Positions 6,545-6,591 of a stretch of 6,591 nucleotides of DNA are shown here, in pieces. The position numbers and the translations under genes were made by a program. Source of the DNA: Nocardioides sp. (GTDB lineage Bacteria > Actinomycetota > Actinomycetes > Propionibacteriales > Nocardioidaceae); assembly GCA_029264225.1 (NCBI GenBank), contig JARICB010000318.1:1-6591 (forward strand), in the 5' to 3' direction. The notes beneath the pieces were generated by a model. The model was not told where the DNA came from, made no database searches, and saw only the letters and a program-made list of their open reading frames with translations. The stretch's first letter is position 1. Every line of letters begins with the position of its first letter.

Positions 6545-6591
6545 GTGGCCAGGCGGCCGCCACGACGGCGAGCACCGCGGGAGCGGCCGGG

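Larger units (their letters stand above)
6268..6591. other. Non-coding region after the lipoprotein gene
   Basis: This 324-bp stretch to the right edge shows no credible gene. Two direct copies of the palindromic element (B and C), each with a small hairpin behind it, fill most of it. The 56 bp between them (6398-6453) and the 28 bp after copy C show nothing recognisable. Minus-strand open frames across it translate repeat sequence and resemble no family. No T-rich run suggesting an intrinsic terminator follows any hairpin. Confidence 0.65.

Noticed and set aside
6177..6575. Minus-strand 132-codon open frame covering the lipoprotein end and both repeats
   Set aside because: It translates the repeats and the antisense of a well-supported gene; its Arg/Gly/Ser-rich sequence is typical of GC-rich shadow frames.

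Overview
The window is GC-rich (roughly two-thirds G+C by eye). It carries a gene set typical of Actinomycetota: PhoH, YbeY, a CNNM/CBS 'hemolysin' protein, a short deaminase-fold protein, a HIT protein and a GerMN/Gmad2 lipoprotein. The protein wording, the -10 boxes placed directly before start codons and the gene set suggest Nocardioides or a close relative (Propionibacteriales). That placement is inference; no rRNA or other marker is present.

Layout. Positions 1-43 hold the first codons of a minus-strand gene that runs off the left edge. It overlaps by ATGA the stop of an FAD-dependent oxidoreductase (40-1395, minus) of the DHCR24-like group that includes the proposed 10-methylene fatty acid reductases (BfaA/TmsA). 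Positions 1445-4530 form a tightly overlapped minus-strand operon read as phoH, ybeY, CNNM/CBS membrane protein, deaminase-like protein. It joins RNA metabolism and ribosome maturation genes to a membrane protein and a degenerate deaminase. In many actinobacteria era and recO follow here; in this window lipid-type genes follow instead. A HIT-family hydrolase (4899-5258, minus) and a GerMN/Gmad2 lipoprotein (5332-6267, plus) are divergent from a 73-bp promoter region.

The most unusual content is non-coding. Three copies of an 89-bp element with inverted-repeat ends lie in the two longer intergenic spaces: copy A (4727-4815, minus orientation) between HIT and phoH, and copies B (6290-6378) and C (6456-6544), both plus, after the lipoprotein gene. 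They align without gaps. Each can fold into a long outer stem enclosing two hairpins, and copy A differs from B/C by base changes that keep at least two pairs (5-85 and 52-67). Every copy is in the sense orientation of the gene just upstream. I do not recognise a named family for them. They could be a non-autonomous palindromic mobile repeat, a structured 3'-UTR RNA element, or both.

Three genes (FAD oxidoreductase, HIT, lipoprotein) have a TAnnnT box 6-7 nt before the start codon and no convincing ribosome-binding site, the usual pattern for leaderless actinobacterial transcripts. No tRNA, rRNA, CRISPR array, transposase or intrinsic terminator with a T-run was seen.
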